DNA of 64,000 bases from Pseudomonas sp. GM41(2012) (lineage in GTDB: Bacteria > Pseudomonadota > Gammaproteobacteria > Pseudomonadales > Pseudomonadaceae): contig NZ_AKJN02000011.1 of NCBI RefSeq assembly GCF_000282315.2, forward strand, positions 124,001 through 188,000, in the 5' to 3' direction. Shown here one piece after another: positions 16,059-25,331 of this stretch. A program made the translations under genes and the position numbers. The notes under the pieces are model-generated. The model searched no databases, had not been told where the DNA came from, and was given only the letters and a program-made list of their open reading frames with translations. Every line of letters begins with the position of its first letter. Position 1 is the first letter of the stretch.

Positions 16059-17435
16059 TCAGCACTCCACCCAGCTAACAGCCAGGCCGCCCCGTGAAGT
16101 CTCTTTGTATTTGTCGTGCATGTCGGCGCCGGTGTCGCGCATGGTGCGGATGACCCGGTCCAGGGAAATGAAGTGTTTGCCGTCGCCGCGCAGGGCCATT
16201 TGCGTAGCGTTGATCGCCTTCACGGCGGCGATGGCGTTGCGCTCGATGCACGGCACTTGCACCAGGCCGCCGACCGGGTCGCAGGTCAGGCCGAGGTTGT
16301 GTTCCAGGCCGATTTCGGCGGCGTTTTCCAGTTGCTCGGGCGTGGCGCCAAGCACGTCCGCCAGCCCGGCGGCGGCCATGGCGCAGGCGGAGCCGACTTC
16401 GCCCTGGCAGCCAACTTCGGCGCCGGAGATAGACGCGTTTTTCTTGCAGAGGATTCCTACGGCCGCAGCGCCCAAGAAGAACGCCACCACGTCATCGTCC
16501 GACGCGTCCGGGTTGAATTTCATGTAGTAATGCAGCACCGCCGGAATGATCCCCGCCGCGCCGTTGGTCGGCGCCGTGACCATGCGCCCACCCGCTGCGT
16601 TTTCCTCGTTCACGGCGAGGGCAAACAGGTTCACCCACTCCATGGCCGATAGCGTGGAGGTGATGACATTCGGCTTGCCGATTTCCAACAGGCTGCGGTG
16701 CAATTTCGCCGCGCGACGGGGAACATTCAGACCGCCGGGCAGGATGCCTTCATGGCGCAGCCCTTGCTCGACGCATTCGCGCATCACCGACCAAATGTGC
16801 AGCAGGCCCTGACGGATTTCGGTTTCGCTGCGCCAGGCCAATTCGTTGGCCATCATCAATTCGGAAACGCGCAGACCGTGCAGGTTGCAGAGCTTGAGCA
16901 GTTCGGCGGCGCTGGAAAAATCGTACGGCAGCACCACGTCGCTGGTGGGCGCGATGCCGGACTCGGCTTCGGCCGCTTCGATGATGAAACCGCCACCGAT
17001 CGAGTAGTACGTTTGCTCCGATAGCTCACCAGTTTCGCCGAAGGCTGTCAGCGACATTGCATTGGGGTGGTAGGGCAGGCTCTCGTCGAGCAGCAGGAGG
17101 TCGCGTTGCCAGTTGAAGGCGATGGTGGTTTTGCCTGCCAGAGACAGTTCGCCGGTTTCGCGCAGGGTCTGGATACGGCTGTCGATAGACGTGGGATCGA
17201 TGCTGTCCGGCCACTCGCCCATCAGGCCCATGACGCAGGCACGGTCGGTGGCGTGACCGACGCCGGTCGCCGACAGCGAGCCATAAAGCCGGATTTCTAC
17301 GCGCCGTACGTCGGCCAGCAAATGTTGGTCAATCAGGGCTTGGGCGAAGGTCGCGGCGGCGCGCATCGGGCCGACGGTATGGGAACTGGACGGACCGATG
17401 CCGACTTTGAAGAGATCGAAAACACTGATAGCCAT
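16059..17435 (-). CDS. sdaA: L-serine ammonia-lyase
   Basis: Deaminates L-serine to pyruvate and ammonia. The 458-residue single-chain enzyme joins the beta and alpha domains of the iron-sulfur type. The N-terminal signature VFDLFKVGIGPSSSHTVGPM is clear. Cysteines for the 4Fe-4S cluster are seen in ILCKKNASISGAEVGCQG and GLTCDPVGG. The ATG at 17435 was chosen because the family start is MAISVFDLFK; the ORF runs 60 bp further upstream without a family match. It is upstream of the transporter in the same operon and divergent from a LysR regulator. Confidence 0.93.
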   Translation of the reverse strand: MAISVFDLFKVGIGPSSSHTVGPMRAAATFAQALIDQHLLADVRRVEIRLYGSLSATGVGHATDRACVMGLMGEWPDSIDPTSIDSRIQTLRETGELSLAGKTTIAFNWQRDLLLLDESLPYHPNAMSLTAFGETGELSEQTYYSIGGGFIIEAAEAESGIAPTSDVVLPYDFSSAAELLKLCNLHGLRVSELMMANELAWRSETEIRQGLLHIWSVMRECVEQGLRHEGILPGGLNVPRRAAKLHRSLLEIGKPNVITSTLSAMEWVNLFALAVNEENAAGGRMVTAPTNGAAGIIPAVLHYYMKFNPDASDDDVVAFFLGAAAVGILCKKNASISGAEVGCQGEVGSACAMAAAGLADVLGATPEQLENAAEIGLEHNLGLTCDPVGGLVQVPCIERNAIAAVKAINATQMALRGDGKHFISLDRVIRTMRDTGADMHDKYKETSRGGLAVSWVEC

Positions 17436-17570
17436 GCTAAAGCCTATACAAGCAATGGAAGAGAAATCGCTGCCATTTTTGTAGGACAAGCGCAATGTCG
17501 GCGATACTGCCTACCTCGGTCCTACGTGACCAACGAAACTTTCTAAGACAGCCTTTAGCAGGACTAAACA

Positions 17571-18518
17571 ATGAGTCGCCAATTGCACGCCCAGACTTAC
17601 GTCTGGCTGCACGTGTTTTCCTGTGCCGCGCGGCACTTGTCGTTCACCCGTTGCGCCGAAGAACTGCACATCACGCCGGGTGCGGTCAGTCAGCAAATCC
17701 GACAGCTGGAAGAGCGGCTGGGTTTTCGCCTGTTTCATCGTCGCGCTCGGGGCGTGGAACTGAGCGCCGAGGGCCAGCGACTGGCCATCACGGTCAACGA
17801 GGCTTACGGCAGCATCGATGCGGAATTGCGACGACTGGACGCCGGGATGATCAGTGGGATTTTGCGGGTGCGTTCGATTCCATCGTTCCTGAGCAAGTGG
17901 TTGACCCCCCGTCTGCCTCGTTTGCAGCAGCGCTTTCCGGACATTCAATTACGCCTGGTGGCCGAGGACAGCAGCGTGCCATTGCACGAAGGCGACTTCG
18001 ATTTGGCCATCGACCTGAATGACGGCAGCTATCCCGGGTTGTTATCCACAACCTTGCTCGACGAACAGATCTTCCCGGTCTGTGCCCCAAGCCTGCTGCG
18101 CGGCCGGCCGCCGCTGCATGGCCCGGCGGACCTGATGCATTTCCCGTTGCTGCACGACATTACCGCCTGGCGCGGCAGTTACGAGTACGCGGAATGGGAG
18201 TTTTACCTGAACGCCATCGGCTTCGAAGGTGCGGACGTGCGGCGCGGGCACACCTTCAATCGCAATCACCTGACCATCGAAGCGGCGATTGCCGGGATGG
18301 GCGTGGCGATTGCTCGGCGAACCTTGCTCAATGACGAGTTGGAGCGGGGGACGTTGATCGTGCCGTTTGGCCTGGCGGTACCCAATCACAAGCGTTACGT
18401 GCTGCTCTATGCGCCTGGGGCGCTGAGCCATCCGGGCGTGCGTGCGGTGCATGACTGGCTGGTGGAAGAGGCGGGGATATTTCGAAGCCTGCATCCGCTG
18501 GCGGAGCGGCAGATGTGA
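17571..18518 (+). CDS. LysR-type regulator beside the serine operon
   Basis: A 315-residue LysR regulator of the GcvA/AmpR-like subgroup. The HTH reads FTRCAEELHITPGAVSQQIRQLE (about residues 25-47), followed by the effector-binding domain. It is divergent from sdaA with a 135-bp shared gap, so serine-dependent control of sdaA-sdaC is the likely job. The target and effector are inferred from position only. Confidence 0.88.
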   Translation: MSRQLHAQTYVWLHVFSCAARHLSFTRCAEELHITPGAVSQQIRQLEERLGFRLFHRRARGVELSAEGQRLAITVNEAYGSIDAELRRLDAGMISGILRVRSIPSFLSKWLTPRLPRLQQRFPDIQLRLVAEDSSVPLHEGDFDLAIDLNDGSYPGLLSTTLLDEQIFPVCAPSLLRGRPPLHGPADLMHFPLLHDITAWRGSYEYAEWEFYLNAIGFEGADVRRGHTFNRNHLTIEAAIAGMGVAIARRTLLNDELERGTLIVPFGLAVPNHKRYVLLYAPGALSHPGVRAVHDWLVEEAGIFRSLHPLAERQM

Positions 18519-18731
18519 GTAATTGTGACAAAAGAGTCCGGCGATCCAACTCCCGACCTTAACAGCGCTTTTGCTCCTTGTCCGGCTTTTTTTGCGAATC
18601 AAAATTTATCTTTTTTTAGGGGTTGAATTGTTCTGCGAGCAGACCGATTGTGTAAGCAAGAGGTCGCGGTGATGACGCCCAAGGGCCAGCCGAAGGGCCT
18701 CTCGCGAGCTAGCTGAAATAAGGGATGAACT

Positions 18732-19139
18732 ATGCAAATCCAAGTCAACAGCGATAACCATATTCAAAGCAGCATCCGACTGGAGGAGTGGGTACGTACT
18801 ACCATTGAGAGCACGCTCGAACGTTATGAAGAGGACCTGACACGCGTCGAGGTTCATCTGCGGGACGAGAACGGCGACAAGCCCGGTCCCCATGACATGC
18901 GCTGTCAGCTGGAAGCGCGGCCAAAAGGCCACCAACCGATTTCTGTCACCCATAAAGCCGCAAACCTGGAACTGGCGATCGACGGCGCGGCCGAAAAACT
19001 TGAACATGCACTTGAGCACCTGTTCGGCAAACTGCGGGGCAAACCACGTGCCGCTGTGGTGCCGTTCGAGAGAGTCGCAGCCGATGCGCTGCTGGAAGAC
19101 GAGTTTCTCGAGAACGAACAGGCTGCGCAAAACGGCTGA
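18732..19139 (+). CDS. HPF/RaiA-family ribosome-associated protein
   Basis: A 135-residue member of the ribosome hibernation family: it starts MQIQVNSDN, followed by the beta-alpha-beta-beta-beta-alpha core (VEVHLRDENGD, CQLEARPKG, ELAIDGAAEKLEHALEHLF). The C-terminal extension is short, so it is nearer RaiA/short HPF than long HPF. It is likely to bind the 30S decoding centre in stationary phase. It stands alone with its own terminator. AAGGGATGAACT precedes the ATG. Some pseudomonads carry a second, rpoN-linked HPF, so this is probably a paralogue. Confidence 0.85.
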   Translation: MQIQVNSDNHIQSSIRLEEWVRTTIESTLERYEEDLTRVEVHLRDENGDKPGPHDMRCQLEARPKGHQPISVTHKAANLELAIDGAAEKLEHALEHLFGKLRGKPRAAVVPFERVAADALLEDEFLENEQAAQNG

Positions 19140-19172
19140 TATCTGATTAGGTTTTTACCTTCCACCACTGAC

Positions 19173-19206
19173 AAACGGGTCTGCTTATGCAGGCCCGTTT
19201 TTGTTT
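19173..19206 (+). terminator. Rho-independent terminator after the HPF-like gene
   Basis: Stem AAACGGGTCTGC / GCAGGCCCGTTT around a 4-nt loop (one G-T pair), ending in TTTTTG. It lies 34 bp after the stop codon. Confidence 0.9.
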
Positions 19207-19239
19207 GTGGATTCACCCAATCCCTGGCTCCATGATTAC

Positions 19240-19362
19240 CTGTGGCGAGGGGATTTATCCCCGTTGGGCTGCGAAGCGGCCCTCTGCATTCTTCCTGACA
19301 TACTATCTAGGCAGGATTGGCGACTGCTTCGCAGCCGAACGGGGGCAAGCCCCCTCACCACA
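19240..19362. repeat. GAGGGG-type REP doublet, copy 1
   Basis: CCTGTGGCGAGGGGATTTAT at the left end and its inverted partner GCAAGCCCCCTCACCACA at the right, with inner hairpin arms GCTGCGAAGC / GCTTCGCAGC. The same composite element recurs at 35347, 37090 and 63770. It fills the gap between the HPF-like gene and fecA. Confidence 0.88.
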
Positions 19363-19390
19363 ATGGTGTCTAGCTCTGGAACTCATTGAG

Positions 19391-21724
19391 TCAGAACGCT
19401 ACCGACGTCTGCACATAAACCGTCCTTGGCTCCCCCACATACTTGCCCTTGTTGTTGTCATCAAACGAGCGGGTAAAGTACTGATGGTTGAAGATGTTCT
19501 TCACCCCCACCGCCACATTCAAGTCCGATAACTTCGGCCCGAAGTCATACGCCGCGCGGCTGCTGAACAGCATGTACCCAGGAATCTTGCCGGTGCTGCC
19601 ATCCGCACTTTCAGCCGAGGTGTTGGCGTTGTCGGCAAATTGGTCGCTCTGATAGCTGCTGTCCAGGTTCAGCTTCCATGCGCCTTCGGTATAACCCACG
19701 CCAATCGTGCCTTTGTGTTTCGAGGAGAACGGCACGCGATTGCCCTTGTTCGGTCCATCTTCGCGGATGGTCGCGTCCACATAGGCGTAAGTGGCGTAGA
19801 CATCGAAACCAGCCAGCGAAGGGCTCAAATCATCGAGGGCATAGTTGACGCTGGTTTCGATACCTTGATGGCGAGTTTCGCCACGGGCGATCACCGAGTC
19901 GTTGGTCTGGTTGCTTTCGTACTGGTTGTCGAAGTTGATCAGGAACGCACCGATCTCTGCCCGCAGCGCACCGTTGTCATAACGGGTGCCCAGTTCCCAG
20001 GTACGCGCCTTCTCCGGTTTGACTTCGCCACTGGTCACCCGATTAGGCATCTGGCTGTATTGCACGCTACCGAACGAGCCTTCGGTATTGGCGTAGAGGT
20101 TCCAGGTGTCAGTCACGTGATAAAGCACGTTCAACGCCGGCAGCGCCGTGTTGTAGTCGCCCTTGTACTTCACGTTCGTCAGGTTGTTGGTTTGCTGCGA
20201 TTCAATCATCTCGTAGCGGATGCCCGGGGTGAACGTCCACTTGCCGATGTCGATCCGGTCGTCGACGAAGAACGCATTGGCCTCGGTGCCGCCACGGGTG
20301 TCGCGGTCGTTGCGGCTGTTGGTGGTCGGGTATTCGTTGCTGGCGGTCGGCGTGCGATAGCGCAATTCATGGCCGGCTTCGTTGATGTAGCGATAGCCGA
20401 CGCCGACTTCATGGCTGGTCGGGCCGACATCGAAGCCCTGGGCGAAACGGGTTTCCAGACCGCGCACCCAATACTCGCGTGGCGACAGCGAGAGGAACGA
20501 GCCCTGATCCAGATAGCCGCTGCGCAACGTCTTGGTGAAGAAAGTGTTGGCGGTGAATTCCCGGCGATCTTCCTGATAGCGATAGCCAACGTTGAACATC
20601 GTCCGACGACCCCAGAACTGGTCTTTCGGACGCGTCGACTGGTACGGATTGGCATCATAATCGGCGACGTTCAGGCCGCCGGGCATGTCGGCCTTGCCTT
20701 CGTAATACTGGGCCATCGCGTTGAAGCTGTTGGCGTCGTCGAGCTGGTATTTACCCTTGAGGATCAGGTCGTCGATTTCGGTATCGCTGTGTTCTCGCCA
20801 GTCGCCACCGCGCGTGCCGGAATACAGCAGCGCACCGCCCAGACCGTTCTCGGCAGTGCCGCCGGCCAGCAGGTTGCCAGTGGTCTTGAACCCGTCGTGG
20901 CTGGAGGAAGGGCTGGTTTCGGTCTGAAAACCACCCTTGACCGTCGGCTCATCGGGAATCGCCCGGGTCACGAAGTTGACCACGCCGCCGACGTTCTGCG
21001 GCCCGTAACGCACGGCACCGCCGCCGCGAACCACGTCGACCGCGTCCATGTTGCCCATGCTGATCGGTGCAAACGACAACTGCGGCTGACCATAAGGTGC
21101 GAAGGGCACCGGAATGCCATCCATCAATACCGTCGAGCGCGAGGCCAGCCGCGGATTGAGCCCGCGAATGCCAAAGTTCAGCGCCATGTCATGACTGCCG
21201 GTGCCGTTGTTGTCCGGCGCATTCACCCCGGGGATGCGGTTGAGCACGTCCTTGGCCTGAGTCGCGCCCTGGCGTTCGAACTCTTCGCGGCGGATCACGT
21301 CCCGCGCCCCCGGATGCTCGAATACGTTGATTTGCGCCGCATCGCCGAGCCAGTCGCCGACGACTTTGGAGGTGTCCAGTTCCAAGGCCGTATCGCCCAC
21401 CGGTTGCAGGCTGAAGGCATTGTCACCTTCGGCGCGGGCTTGCAGGCCGGTGCCTTCGAGCAAGGCGTTCAAACCTTGCTCGGGGGTGTAGTTGCCTTCC
21501 AGACCGCGACTCTGCACGCCGCTGGTAACTTGCGAGCCAAAGGAAATCAGCACACCGGCTTCACGGCCGAACTGGTTGAGGGCGTTTTCCAGTGAGGACG
21601 GCGCGATGTGATACGGCTTGGCGTCAGCGGCGTGTGCCAGCGTTACAGCGCCGAAACTCAGGCTGGCGCCCAGCAAGAGTTGGCGCAAAGTGCGGGCCAG
21701 CGGGGTGAGGCGGGTGGAGTGCAT
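19391..21724 (-). CDS. fecA: TonB-dependent ferric citrate receptor (FecA-type, signalling)
   Basis: An outer-membrane receptor of 777 residues from the chosen start. A signal peptide (LGASLSFGAVTLAHA, cut near residue 33) is followed by an STN signalling domain (PSSLENALNQFGREAGVLISF), a plug (NNGTGSHDMALNFGIRGLNP, VDVVRGGGAVRYGPQNVGGV) and a 22-strand barrel ending in Phe. The plug is very close to E. coli FecA as I recall it. The ATG at 21724 has AGGAT about 10 nt upstream; an in-frame start at 21775 would add 17 residues before the signal peptide. It lies downstream of fecI-fecR and is presumably transcribed by FecI. Confidence 0.93.
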   Translation of the reverse strand: MHSTRLTPLARTLRQLLLGASLSFGAVTLAHAADAKPYHIAPSSLENALNQFGREAGVLISFGSQVTSGVQSRGLEGNYTPEQGLNALLEGTGLQARAEGDNAFSLQPVGDTALELDTSKVVGDWLGDAAQINVFEHPGARDVIRREEFERQGATQAKDVLNRIPGVNAPDNNGTGSHDMALNFGIRGLNPRLASRSTVLMDGIPVPFAPYGQPQLSFAPISMGNMDAVDVVRGGGAVRYGPQNVGGVVNFVTRAIPDEPTVKGGFQTETSPSSSHDGFKTTGNLLAGGTAENGLGGALLYSGTRGGDWREHSDTEIDDLILKGKYQLDDANSFNAMAQYYEGKADMPGGLNVADYDANPYQSTRPKDQFWGRRTMFNVGYRYQEDRREFTANTFFTKTLRSGYLDQGSFLSLSPREYWVRGLETRFAQGFDVGPTSHEVGVGYRYINEAGHELRYRTPTASNEYPTTNSRNDRDTRGGTEANAFFVDDRIDIGKWTFTPGIRYEMIESQQTNNLTNVKYKGDYNTALPALNVLYHVTDTWNLYANTEGSFGSVQYSQMPNRVTSGEVKPEKARTWELGTRYDNGALRAEIGAFLINFDNQYESNQTNDSVIARGETRHQGIETSVNYALDDLSPSLAGFDVYATYAYVDATIREDGPNKGNRVPFSSKHKGTIGVGYTEGAWKLNLDSSYQSDQFADNANTSAESADGSTGKIPGYMLFSSRAAYDFGPKLSDLNVAVGVKNIFNHQYFTRSFDDNNKGKYVGEPRTVYVQTSVAF

Positions 21725-21814
21725 GGACGACGATCCTGAGAAGGTGGAATCAAGGTGGCTTTCCTTCTCTGTCACGCCAGATCTGAAAAACGGCTCATTT
21801 ATTTTTTTAGGCGT

Positions 21815-22765
21815 TTAAACCTTCGCCTCAACCGTCACCCAATACCGGGTAAAGCGCTTCACTTTCACCGGCAAACTGATTTCCAGCAGGTCAAGAATCC
21901 GTTCGCTGTCATCCACTGGGTACGTCCCGGAGATCAGCAAATCCGCGACCTTCGCATCGCAATGGAGTTGCCCGCGGCGATAGCGACCGAGTTCGTCAAG
22001 GAAATCTCCGAGGCGCATGTGCGCGGCCACCAGCATGCCGTCGACCCAGGCGCCGCTGTTGGCGTCCAGGGGCAGAGCACTTCCGATGCCTTTTGCGCCA
22101 AAGCTCAACTGTCGGGCGCTTTGCAACATCAGCGGTGAACCACCGTCGGGCATCAGTTCAACGCTGCCTTCGAACACCGCAACCTGGGTGTGATCGGCAA
22201 ACTGCCGCACGTTCATACGCGCGCCTTGCGTCTTCAACAGGCCTTGGGCGGTACGAACCTGAAACGCTTGGGCGGCAATGAGTAACATCTCGCCTTCGAG
22301 CAAACGGATCAGCCGTTGCTGACCTTCAACGTGCACATCCACGGAGCTGGCGGTATTGAGCTGTAACTGATTGCCATCACCGAGCGGCACCTTGCGTCGC
22401 TGGCCGACTGGGCTGCGGTAATCGGCCAGTAACGGGGTCAGTGGGTTGTGCTCGCGCATTCCCCACGTGACTGCGCAACCGGCACCGAGAATCAGCAGCA
22501 GTTTCAGCGCCTGACGACGGCTGGCGGATTTCGGCGAGTTGAGGGCGGCGTGAGCCAGCGGCGAGGTCAAACCGCGCAAGCGTTGGTTGACCCTCTGGAT
22601 ATGTTCCCAGGCCCGTTGATGTTCACTGTGCGCATCGTGCCATCGCTGCCAGGCGAGTTGCTGGCGTGGGGTCAATGGCCCTTGCTGCATTTCCATCAAC
22701 CAATGCACCGCCTGTTCGGCGACTTGGGATGAAAAGTCCGGTGGGGTGTTCATTGAGTTGTTCAT
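21815..22765 (-). CDS. fecR: Anti-sigma/sigma-regulator FecR
   Basis: A 316-residue inner-membrane sigma regulator. The N-terminal cytoplasmic domain has AEQAVHWLMEMQQGPLTPRQ and WQRWHDAHSEHQRAW. One membrane segment follows (ALKLLLILGAGCAVTWGM, about 93-110), then the periplasmic FecR domain and the C-terminal STN-like segment that touches the receptor. The start was fixed at 22765 because its ATG overlaps the fecI TGA as ATGA. A longer open frame extends upstream through fecI but is a shadow. Confidence 0.93.
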   Translation of the reverse strand: MNNSMNTPPDFSSQVAEQAVHWLMEMQQGPLTPRQQLAWQRWHDAHSEHQRAWEHIQRVNQRLRGLTSPLAHAALNSPKSASRRQALKLLLILGAGCAVTWGMREHNPLTPLLADYRSPVGQRRKVPLGDGNQLQLNTASSVDVHVEGQQRLIRLLEGEMLLIAAQAFQVRTAQGLLKTQGARMNVRQFADHTQVAVFEGSVELMPDGGSPLMLQSARQLSFGAKGIGSALPLDANSGAWVDGMLVAAHMRLGDFLDELGRYRRGQLHCDAKVADLLISGTYPVDDSERILDLLEISLPVKVKRFTRYWVTVEAKV

Positions 22766-23259
22766 AGGGCGAAGTAGCAGCGCATGGCCGCTTTGTTCAG
22801 GTGACGTTTGACCGTGGCGATGGAAATTCCCAACTCGGCGGCGATCTGTGGATAAGTCAGGCCATCGACCTGCGCCAGCAGAAACGCGCGCTTGACCAGG
22901 CGCGGCAGGCCATCGAGCAACTGGTCCAACTCCATCAGGGTTTGCAGGATGATTGCTCGTTCTTCCTCTGATGGCGCCACGACTTCTGGCATCTGCGCCA
23001 GCGCATCGAGGTAGGCACGCTCCAGATCCTGGCGGCGGTAATGGTTGAACAGCACGCGCTTGGCGATCGTCGTCAGGAACGCTCGCGGTTCGATGATCTG
23101 CGGTGTTTCCCGTGCAGTCAGCACCCGCATGAAGGTGTCCTGGGCCAGGTCCGCGGCGCTGTCCGGGCAGCCGAGCTTGCGCCGCAACCAACCGGTGAGC
23201 CAGTTGTGATGGGCGTGATAGAGGACTTCGACGGTATTGGCTGGCTGCAACGGGACCAC
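22762..23259 (-). CDS. fecI: FecI-type ECF sigma factor
   Basis: Directs RNA polymerase to the receptor gene after a surface iron-citrate signal. Sigma-2 region: LYHAHHNWLTGWLRRKLGC...AADLAQDTFMRVL. Sigma-4 region: LTYPQIAAELGISIATVKRHLNKA. The open frame extends to a TTG at 23331. The GTG at 23259 gives 165 residues, close to E. coli FecI (173), and was preferred, although neither start has a strong ribosome site. It overlaps fecR by 4 bp. A Fur-box-like sequence lies about 110 bp upstream. Confidence 0.88.
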   Translation of the reverse strand: MVPLQPANTVEVLYHAHHNWLTGWLRRKLGCPDSAADLAQDTFMRVLTARETPQIIEPRAFLTTIAKRVLFNHYRRQDLERAYLDALAQMPEVVAPSEEERAIILQTLMELDQLLDGLPRLVKRAFLLAQVDGLTYPQIAAELGISIATVKRHLNKAAMRCYFAL

Positions 23260-23370
23260 TCCGAGCGCATTCGGATACGTTAGAGAACAAGAATTGTTCG
23301 CATTGTAGTGGTGGGTACCCTTATCCGGCAATCGACTGTATCGACGATCTCATCGGACTCTTTTGCATAT

Positions 23371-23389
23371 GAGAATATTTATCATTAAT
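23371..23389. promoter_or_regulatory. Fur-box-like site between the two iron operons
   Basis: GAGAATATTTATCATTAAT matches 13 of 19 positions of the classical Fur consensus. It sits between divergent fecI (minus) and the DUF3649/PepSY operon (plus) and could repress both when iron is plentiful. Confidence 0.6.
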
Positions 23390-23448
23390 ATTGCGGCCTT
23401 GTTGGCTCCGTGACATTCACGAGGCCTCACCCGTTTCAAGGTCGAAAC

Positions 23449-23751
23449 ATGAAAGGCAAAATCACCGCGCTCCCCGTTTCCTACCGACTGGCCGTCACTT
23501 CCCGAGTGCTGGCCGCCGTGCTGGGGGGGTACCTCGTTGCGGCATTGGCCAGTGTCAGCCTGACGATGTGGCTGCCTTTGGCTCGTGGCGAAGCGGTGGT
23601 CACCGGGATGATGACCTCGTTTCTGGTCTATCTGGTCGCCGTACTCTGGTGCTTTGCCTGTCGCAGTGCGTGGCAAGCCTGGTTCGGATTGATCGTGCCG
23701 AGCGTGGTTTTGGCGGCGGTGGCGGGGCTGGCGTACTGGATGGGCCACTGA
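23449..23751 (+). CDS. DUF3649-type small membrane protein
   Basis: A 100-residue protein with three hydrophobic segments (about residues 13-38, 45-63 and 75-95), resembling DUF3649 proteins found before PepSY reductase-like genes in pseudomonad iron loci. The ATG at 23449 follows CAAGG; an in-frame start at 23410 adds 13 residues without support. Its TGA overlaps the next ATG (TGATG), so the two are translationally coupled. It may help assemble or hold the PepSY protein in the inner membrane; no function is proven. Confidence 0.75.
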   Translation: MKGKITALPVSYRLAVTSRVLAAVLGGYLVAALASVSLTMWLPLARGEAVVTGMMTSFLVYLVAVLWCFACRSAWQAWFGLIVPSVVLAAVAGLAYWMGH

Positions 23752-25331
23752 TGAAAGAGGGCTTTCGGCAGGCCATGGCCTGGCTGCACACTTGGGCCGG
23801 GTTGATCTTCGGCTGGCTGCTGTTCGCGATTTTCCTGACCGGCACGCTCGCCTACTTCAAGGATGAGATCAGCCACTGGATGCAGCCGGAAATTCCCGCC
23901 CGTTCACTGTCCTCCGAAGCCAGTCTGACCCTGGCCCAGCACTATCTCGAGCAACACGCCGCGGGTGCCTCGCGATGGCTCATCGATTTGCCGGATGCTC
24001 GCGAACCGGGGCTGTCGGTGAGGTGGCAGCAAGCACCGGCCAAGCCCGGCACGCGCGGTCAATTCACCGAAAAACTCCTCGACCCGCAAACCGGCGCAGA
24101 AGTGCAGGGCCGGGACACACGCGGTGGCGAGTTCTTTTACCGCTTCCACTTTCAGCTGCAGATGCCCTATCCGTGGGGACGCTGGCTGTCGACGATCGCA
24201 GCGATGGTGATGTTCGTCGCGCTGATCAGCGGGATCATCACCCACAAGAAAATCTTCAAGGACTTCTTCACCTTCCGCCCGCGCAAGGGCCAGCGCTCCT
24301 GGCTGGACGGGCACAACGCGGTGGGCGTTCTGGTGTTGCCGTTTCATCTGATGATCACGTACAGCAGCCTGGTGATTTTCATGACGATGGTGATGCCGGC
24401 GAGCATCCTTGCCGCGTACAAAGGTGATGCCGAGGCGTTTTACGATGAGGTGTTTCCGGCGTCCAATACGCCCGACATGGCAGGCAAGCCGGGTCAGTTG
24501 GCACCGTTGGCACCGCTGCTGGAACGGGCCAGTGAGCAATGGGCGGGCGGTCGGGCCGGGCGGCTGACGGTCAACAATCCGGGCGATGAGAATGCCTCGG
24601 TCATTCTTGCGCGTGACGGTGCTGACCGGGTGGTCCACGACTTTGGCAGCGCGTTGACATTCAACGGCGTGACCGGCCAGCTACTCAGCGCAACGCCGAA
24701 GCAAGCATTGCCCATGGCGGTTGCCGGCAGTTTCTACGGCTTGCACATGGGCCATTTCGCCGGTCCGGTGTTGCGCTGGCTGTACTTCATGTGTGGTTTG
24801 GCCGGCGCCGCAATGATCGGTACAGGGCTGGTGATCTGGCTCGGCAAGCGTCAGCTCAAACATGCGAAGAGCGGTGTGATGCCGTTTGAGTTGCGGCTGG
24901 TGGAAGTGCTGAACATCGCCAGCATGTCGGGGTTGATGGTCGCGGTGGCGGCGTTCTTCTGGGCCAATCGATTGTTGCCGGTCGCAATGGCCGGGCGGGC
25001 GGATTGGGAGGTGAACAGCTTCTTCATCGTCTGGGGCTTGAGTGTGTTGCACGCCATGGTCCGCCGTGGTCGCGCCGCGTGGGTCGAACAGTTGGCGCTG
25101 GCGGCGTTGCTGTTCTGTGCTGTGCCGGTGCTGAACGTGCAGACCACGCCTTATCACTTGGGCGTCACCCTGATGCAGGGCGATTGGGCCATGGCCGGTT
25201 TCGATCTGACGTGCCTGGGCGGTGGTCTGTTTTTCGCGTGGGCTGCGCGGAAAATGCAGCGCGCGGGGCAGGCTGGAATCGTCACCCGACCACGGGCGAA
25301 ATCGGTAGCGCTTGCGCAAGAGGCGCACTGA
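23751..25331 (+). CDS. PepSY-associated inner-membrane protein (putative siderophore-iron reductase)
   Basis: A 526-residue inner-membrane protein with PepSY-associated transmembrane helices. The first is HTWAGLIFGWLLFAIFLTGTLAYF (about residues 13-36), and later segments include FYRFHFQLQMP, GIITHKKIFKDFFTFRP and YGLHMGHF...WLYFMCGLAGAAMIGTGLVIWLG. Conserved membrane histidines (LHTW, FHF, THKK, LHMGHF) suit haem or metal binding. The family includes FpvG, which supports reduction of siderophore-bound iron in P. aeruginosa. The ATG at 23751 is coupled to the previous gene; the longer frame from 23391 is an artefact. Confidence 0.85.
   Translation: MKEGFRQAMAWLHTWAGLIFGWLLFAIFLTGTLAYFKDEISHWMQPEIPARSLSSEASLTLAQHYLEQHAAGASRWLIDLPDAREPGLSVRWQQAPAKPGTRGQFTEKLLDPQTGAEVQGRDTRGGEFFYRFHFQLQMPYPWGRWLSTIAAMVMFVALISGIITHKKIFKDFFTFRPRKGQRSWLDGHNAVGVLVLPFHLMITYSSLVIFMTMVMPASILAAYKGDAEAFYDEVFPASNTPDMAGKPGQLAPLAPLLERASEQWAGGRAGRLTVNNPGDENASVILARDGADRVVHDFGSALTFNGVTGQLLSATPKQALPMAVAGSFYGLHMGHFAGPVLRWLYFMCGLAGAAMIGTGLVIWLGKRQLKHAKSGVMPFELRLVEVLNIASMSGLMVAVAAFFWANRLLPVAMAGRADWEVNSFFIVWGLSVLHAMVRRGRAAWVEQLALAALLFCAVPVLNVQTTPYHLGVTLMQGDWAMAGFDLTCLGGGLFFAWAARKMQRAGQAGIVTRPRAKSVALAQEAH

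Noticed and set aside
17481..17525. GTAGGAC / GTCCTAC inverted repeat between sdaA and the LysR gene
   Set aside because: Seven-base arms 31 nt apart do not have LysR-box spacing (T-N11-A), and GTAGGA is also the common REP start, so chance or REP debris is as likely as an operator.
22766..23290. Upstream extension of the fecR frame
   Set aside because: The frame stays open through fecI, but its sequence there is Arg/Pro-rich noise, and the ATGA overlap at 22762-22765 gives a better start.
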